Source: Brachypodium distachyon (lineage: Eukaryota > Streptophyta > Magnoliopsida > Poales > Poaceae). From it: 64,000 nucleotides of DNA. Where the stretch lies: positions 16,606,501 through 16,670,500 of the forward strand of contig NC_016132.3 of NCBI RefSeq assembly GCF_000005505.3, in the 5' to 3' direction. Shown here piece after piece: positions 58,696 through 64,000 of this stretch; position 1 is the first letter of the stretch; the number at the start of each line of letters is the position of its first letter. The translations under genes were made by a program, and so were the position numbers. The notes beneath the pieces were generated by a model that had not been told where the DNA came from, ran no database searches, and saw only the letters and a list, made by a program, of their open reading frames with translations.

Positions 58696-60887
58696 TAGCC
58701 TAGTTGGTAGATATGTTCCTCAGGTTTTGAAGCCTCAGGAGCGATGTAGAGTTTGCACCAGCGTCGTGCTGGTGTTTTAGCCGGTGCTTCCATGGAGGCA
58801 TCTGTAGTAACTGGTAGCTCTGTAACTGTATAATTGCTGGAAGCGATTCATCCACCAGCCAAATTTTCGGCTCTCTTGTATTGTGCAATTTGTCCAACTG
58901 CAATCAGAAACTTCACAAATAAGTGCGATGGATTTTATAACCTCAAGTGAATTGTTTCAACTTCTGAACTAAAATACTGGTACGGCAGTTTCAAAAACGT
59001 GCAGTACAAATAAGCTATACTACCTTCAGAGAATAGACACAATATAGATTTTGTCCCATGTCAAACTTTCATAAATTTGACCAAGTTCATTGTAAAACTA
59101 TTAATAACATGTACAAATGCTAAATCAATTTCGATACATCTATTATGAAATATGTTTTCATGGTGTATTTATTTTGCAGCTTGGATGTTGATATCAGACA
59201 TGAAGAATTGACTTGAGCCAAAGCTTATCTATACCAATGTATTAAATTGGAGTTGGTGGTGATGGTTTGGCCGTTGCCGTACGTCCCTGGCACCAATCAC
59301 GCACCCCGTCCGACGCACGTAAAGAAAAGACGTGAAACGTTTTTTTTCTTATACTTTTCCCCTCCGCACAACCCCGCACTCCTGTCCTCGAAGCGCCGCC
59401 AGTTCCGCTCCAGTTCCGTCGCCCGCCCCCACTCCTACGGCGTCGGACAAGCGGGCGCTCTCCACCTCCAGCCGGATCGGTCCTCGTTCCCAAAGAAGCT
59501 GCAGCATCGTTCTTCTCTCCCGTTGCTCCTCCCCATCGATTTCTCGCTCCAATCTCCATCTCAACCATCGTCTGTCCGTCGGCCCGTTTCTGCGCCGCCA
59601 GCAGCCCGCCGCTCGCAAATCGGCTCCTCCTCCTCCTTTACAGGAGGGCGTCGCCACCGCAGCTGCTCCTTCTCACCGGCGCCACTGCTCCTCCTCACCG
59701 GCGCCTACCGCCGGTCCCGGCCGCTCCTCCCGCCTCCGCCGTCCGTCCCTCCTCCCCTTCCTCCTCTACAAGCGCTCGTCAGCGTCCTCAAATCCATGGG
59801 CCGCCGCCGCCATTTATTCGACTGGTTCCAGATCCGATGACGACGGTTGCGGCGTCCGGTCCGCCATGCCATCTTCCGCTCTTGCAGGCCGCGTCGGGAA
59901 TCACCAAACAGCGGACTGCAGCTTTGGCTTGCATCTCCCGTGCTTGTAGCCCAGCCGCTGCATCGCCAGTGCGGTGCGAGCTGCGGCCCCCTGGGCATCC
60001 AAACACGCCCTTAGGCTCTCACTCGTTGCTGCAAGCACACTGTTTGGTTCTCCTTGATGTGATTAGTTAGAGGGTTAAATCTTCGCAAAAGACGAGTTAG
60101 AGGGTTAGATGACTTAAATCAGTGGAGTACTACTAATTTACAAGATTGTGTGGTTCTCAATGGTTTGTCAGACCCTCAGAGGTAAAGAGCTTGGAGTTGA
60201 TAGCTGAGCCTGAACCTGGTATGGTTTGTTTCCCTGTTGTTATTTGTGAAATGTGAGATGTCGTGTCTCTTACATTACCATGTCATCATTTCCCATTTTT
60301 GAAGAAGCACATATACGAGTAGTTTGTGTGCGCCTGTAATTTGTAAACCCTATCATGTCTTTTGTGTTGCGATTAACCGATTATTTAAGGAATTTTCCCT
60401 ACACTGTACTATTACATATTTTTCTTACTTCTGAAGTTACTTTTTATTTGCAAGAGCAGTTTTAGTACTCACGCTGGGTACGGTGGGTCGTAGAGAGTAT
60501 ATCATTTTATTTTGTTGTCCCGTTGCAACGCACGGGTGTTTCAGCTATTATAAGTTATATTTTGAAAAAAAAGCCAGTATTTTTTTTCTTCGAAAGTGAA
60601 GCATTATTAAACTTGTTCCATATCAAGTTGATACATCAACACAAGAATGAACCTTGGCATCTGCATAACAAGAAGCATTGAGCCAAACCGTAGCAAACTA
60701 AAAGAATACAGTAATGAATGTCCGTCTATTGCACACCAAGGTGTGTTTCTTCCTCGGGACCGGTCACCAACATCACTCTATGCACCATGAACTCTAGCCC
60801 ACCCCCTTCCTAGTCGCCACCGCCACGACCGGAGATCAGAGATGAGCCGGGATCGGTGGAGGCAGCTAACAATCCTTGCACATTAGG
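58696..60887. other. Intergenic: MITE remnant, GC-rich frame-bearing stretch, Helitron end remnant
   Basis: 58960-59220 contains a mariner-like MITE remnant (GTCAAACTTTCATAAATTTG ACCAAG type). 59240-59990 is CT/GC-rich with long frames in several phases and Pro/Ser/Arg-biased composition, judged non-coding or a promoter/leader relic. About 60516-60550 has CCCGTTGCAACGCACGGGTG followed by TTTCAGCTA, resembling a decayed Helitron 3' end. No gene is supported. Confidence 0.4.
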
Positions 60888-61790
60888 GGTGTGTTCGGAA
60901 CTCCTCTGGCTTCCAGCTTCCCGAAACTCCACCGTGGAGCAGTGCCGAACACCTCAACTCCGCGAAGCTAGATCTGAGAAGCCAATCCAATTCCCTGTGT
61001 AAAACTCGGAGCATCTTTTTTGGAGATTCCTGGAATTGCAAAACGTGGAGTAGCCTAAAATTACGGCTGTCTGCCACCGCCAAGTGAGAAAAACCGGTTC
61101 GGTCTTCTTCCCGATCCCCTTCTTCACCCCACCCTCACGACCTCGCCCGATGCCAACGCTGCCGGCAGGGCCTTCTCCGCCGGCCCCCGATTTCCTCCGT
61201 CGGCAGGGCCTTCTCCGCAATCGGACTCGACGAGGACGACGAGGATGCTAGCTTGGGAATGGAGATGTGGGCGGAGGCTTGGTTCTCGCGGTCGGGGTCA
61301 TGGCAGGACGCGCGCGGAGGAGAGCACGAGGCACGGCGATGGACGGCGCTGCAGCAGCTCCGCATCGCGCTGGTCAGTCTCTTGCTCGCCAACTCCTTGC
61401 GACGCAACAGTTCTTTCGCCGGATCCACAACCAATCCACTGCCAAGAAGTTCTTCCGCCGCGAGGGCGTGGTGGCAGTCGGACTCGGTGAGGGCAACAAG
61501 GTCCACCCATGCTCTGCTTGTCGTGGGAGCCGGCGGTGAGGAGGTCGTCGACGTGGGAGACGAGGTCCATGGCTGCTGCATCGTAGAAGAAGCGGCGGAT
61601 GGCGAGGCCGCAGTCCATGGCGACACCCAAAGGAGGCAACTATAGGCTGGGCCACGTTGGCTTAATGGGCTTTCAGCCCAACAGAAGAACGGAGCGGTGC
61701 CGAACGTTATCGCTCCATGTGCGGCGCTGGAATCGGTTTGAGAAGTAGGATCTACGGAGTTTCAGGGGAGCGGACTGTTTCCAAACACAA
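60888..61790. mobile_element. TIR element of about 0.9 kb with GC-rich interior
   Basis: The left end GGGTGTGTTCGGAACTCC and right end CAGTC/ACTGTTTCCAAACACAACC are inverted (GGKTGTGTTYGGAA), with TAG on both sides as a possible 3-bp duplication. Ends and size fit a PIF/Harbinger-like non-autonomous element. The ~500-bp centre (about 61130-61650) is GC-rich with open frames on both strands, of unknown origin; it may be captured host sequence. No transposase is recognised. Confidence 0.5.
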
Positions 61791-62326
61791 CCTAGATTTA
61801 GAGAGCATTAGATTTTTGGCAAACCGGACAGGGCTCAAATACATGTTCAATCACCACATTAGTTAGATTGATTGTTCATCAAGCATTTTCCCCGATAAAC
61901 ATAGACAATTTTTTTCTTCCAAGTTATCGAGTTGGAGTACTCAATATCAACATTCTTTTCCCAAGTCAAAACATTCCTTTCCAAGTTCTCATAAAAAAAC
62001 AAATTTTGTGTGTCGAAAATATTTTTCTCCCCGTCACCGCGTGAATGCACTTCTTATCCGAACGATTGATCCACTCCGCACGGATCGTAAAGCAAACAAC
62101 CCCTCGTGCCCCCCTCCCGGGCGCCTGCCAGCCTGACTGTCTCTGTGTCTCCGCCTTCTCGAAACCGCGACAGCCCCTTTGGTAAAAAAAAGAAAAACGC
62201 GACAGCCCCCCGATCCACGCGGGCTTTCAAATTCCCCACCCAATTCCAAACCCTTCCCGACCGTTAGCCACGCCACCCAGCACCCTCCTCCCATCCCATT
62301 CCCCGCGGCCCCTCTCTCGCCGGGCA
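61791..62326. other. Promoter and leader of the last gene
   Basis: AT-rich to about 62040, then increasingly C-rich with CCCTCCC-type runs leading into the ATG at 62327. No other feature. Confidence 0.4.
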
Positions 62327-64000
62327 ATGCAGAGAAGCCAGGGAGCCGCCACCAAGTCGGCGGCGCGGCGGCGCCCCCTCCGCGTGCTCTCCGGAAACAG
62401 GGCGCCCCACCCGCCGCCGGGTTCCCTCCGCCGCAAGCCCGCCGCTTCCCCTTCCACTTACCCCGCGGCGGCTGCGGCGGCGGCCGCGGCCGGACCGGCG
62501 CTCGACCGCCTCCTCCTCGCCCGCTCCGACCTCGCAGGGCTCGTATCCCAGGTCGAACCCTACCCCCGCTTTCTTCCACCTGCGCTCGAAACCCTAACCC
62601 CTCTGTTTCCAGTTTTTTACTTGTGTGCTAACTTCTGTATAACTTCAAATCGGTGGAGTCGTTGAGTATTATGTTTTTCGTTTCTGCTTTTTGTTACCAC
62701 TGGTCTGAACTGATATTGGATGGGAGAACAGTTTCTCCAAATAAAATTACAGAGCTCATATATTTATGTATGTGGATTGAAATGTTAAACACTTGTTTGT
62801 TCTTTGAATTGGTTTGTAACTTGCTAATTCCTTAATCGGCTATGCAGCACGTAGATCTGTACTGTTAGACATGAGCTGACCATACTTTTATGTTTTTCTT
62901 CACTTAGATTGACGAATTGGTCTCTAGTGCCCTCCGATGCCAAACTATATCAACAAGAGGGGAACAAGAGATAGCATCTTTCAGTTGCTTCTTATCAGAC
63001 ACTAATTCTTCTTTGAAGGTGAGCACTATCTTCCATTTTTCTGGGCAAATAGGCATGAACATGAGCCCTTATATTCTAGCTCTCATCATCACTGTTTTTG
63101 TTCTTCTTGTGCAGCAATGGTCTTCAAGGCTTAAGGAAGCACTTGAAGCTTCTCCAGACAAAAGTGAAGATGTCTCAAAGCACACTGTGGGAACCTGTTC
63201 AGTTTCTGCTGCAAAAGGGAATGGCAAGTTGTTTCCCCGCAACAGTATGTTACCTTATGCGGTCCCGGCAATGACGCCTTCACACAACTTGGTCTGCAGC
63301 AACAGCAACTTACCTGAGGATGACCTGATTGTTTCGCCTTCACCTCTTGTTTCATGGCGTCCTGGGTCATGTATGGTCGAGAGTGGAAAGCAGTTATTTC
63401 TCTTGACACCATTGCCAAAAACAAAAGCATGCTCCTCCAGGTGCCCAAGTTCATCCAAAACAGAGTTGAAGGCGACAGCCGGCATGGATGAGTTGAATCT
63501 TCCCAATTTACCTGTTTGGAAACTAACCATTTCTGATGACAATCGTCCTGATCTGGAGCAAAGTGTGCAAGTAAAGGAAGCAAGGGTTGGTGTCGCGACA
63601 CCTCATCTTACCTCAGCAAAGAAAGGCTCGTCAGAAGACAGACTATTTTCGCCTTTCAGTTTCTCAATTCAGAAGAGCAGGAGAGCTCTACCTAGTCCAT
63701 GCTTGAAGACAGCATTGCCAGGTAAAAAGCATGTGTTCTCGCCAATATCAGAGGGCTCAACAAAGGAAGATATTCTCAGCTCTGGACCAACTGATAGCAA
63801 CAAACCTTCTGGAGGCTCTGATGACATGCTGTCTGATGAAAAGGATCTGGCAACAAGGTACCCAGACCTGTATGGTTTCAATCAACCTACTGCAAATACA
63901 TGCCGAAGGAGAGAAGCTGACGTGGCTCTTGATTGGTTCTTGTCACCCCTCAAGACCTGTGTGTTAATGGATCCCAGTCCGACAGATGATAAGCCCATTC
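62327..64000 (+). CDS. Uncharacterised plant protein, 5' part
   Basis: Three exons are visible (62327-62551, 62908-63018, 63115 to the window end) and the frame is open at 64000, so about 407 residues are present. The N-terminus is Arg/Ala/Pro-rich and basic, with an Ala run near residues 46-56. Exon 2 encodes IDELVSSALRCQTISTRGEQ and looks helical. Exon 3 is Ser/Pro/Lys-rich and probably disordered, with Pro-directed SP/TP sites (VSPSPLVSW, LTPLPKTKA, FSPFSFSIQK, FSPISEGS), a pattern of cell-cycle kinase substrates. It also has the conserved-looking YPDLYGFNQPTANTCRRREA and DWFLSPLKTCVLMDP. I do not recognise the family, so no function is given. Phases are consistent across both introns, and codon composition is coding-like. 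Confidence 0.75.

Noticed and set aside
59247..59990. Long overlapping frames as a gene
   Set aside because: Open in several phases because of CT/GC-rich composition; Pro/Ser/Arg bias, no motif, no splice-consistent extension.
61135..61650. Protein gene inside the 60.9-61.8 kb TIR element
   Set aside because: Frames on both strands are equally long and none shows a family motif; treated as possible captured sequence only.

Overview
The window is plant nuclear DNA, almost certainly from a Pooideae grass with a compact genome (Brachypodium-like). The evidence is intron-rich genes with GT-AG junctions, GC-rich first exons of the grass type, many Stowaway MITEs with CTCCCTCCGT-type ends, and grass-type proteins such as starch synthase IV and Rx-N/NB-ARC proteins. 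Gene order resembles, from memory only, a segment of rice chromosome 5. Exon models below were built by hand: every junction was checked for reading phase, and coordinates may be off by a base or two.

Layout: 0-19 kb holds a partial DUF212 membrane protein (-), a P-class PPR protein (+), a 14-exon ClpX-type AAA+ unfoldase (-), mitochondrial ATP synthase subunit g (-) and the complex I PSST subunit NDUFS7 (-). Four consecutive genes are therefore predicted mitochondrial. Between ClpX and ATP synthase g lies an array of degenerate tRNA-Ala-like units. 19-25 kb: a Pack-MULE carrying a malectin-like receptor-kinase fragment, then a GDPD-like (SHV3-type) gene (+). 25.8-33 kb: a complete 16-exon starch synthase IV gene (-). 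34.7-37.1 kb: a duplicated non-coding segment, one copy holding two ~400 bp Mutator-type MITEs and the other a solo LTR. 37.2-38.2 kb: an intronless serine acetyltransferase (+).

39.4-46.6 kb is a tandem cluster of three LRR-less Rx-N/NB-ARC genes (-). The middle one is open. The left one has a one-base deletion and the right one an in-frame stop, the two lesions lying within about 40 bases of each other in the alignment. The middle and right copies share an identical 227-bp tract, suggesting gene conversion. 47.5-50.5 kb: an RGG-box RNA-binding protein (-). Then come tRNA-Val(UAC), a small one-pass membrane protein (+), a Harbinger-type MITE, a probable Helitron, a membrane-anchored type hexokinase with nine exons (+), a TIR element, and the 5' part of an unrecognised plant gene (+) running off the right edge.

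The genes are independent housekeeping, metabolic and defence units rather than an operon or pathway cluster. Starch synthase IV and hexokinase act in sugar metabolism, and serine acetyltransferase in cysteine synthesis. The most unusual features are the tRNA-Ala-like array, the transposons with perfect 9-bp target duplications (including a pair for which the unoccupied paralogous site is visible), the conversion-marked NB-ARC cluster, and the ClpX protein with an altered ClpP-docking loop.
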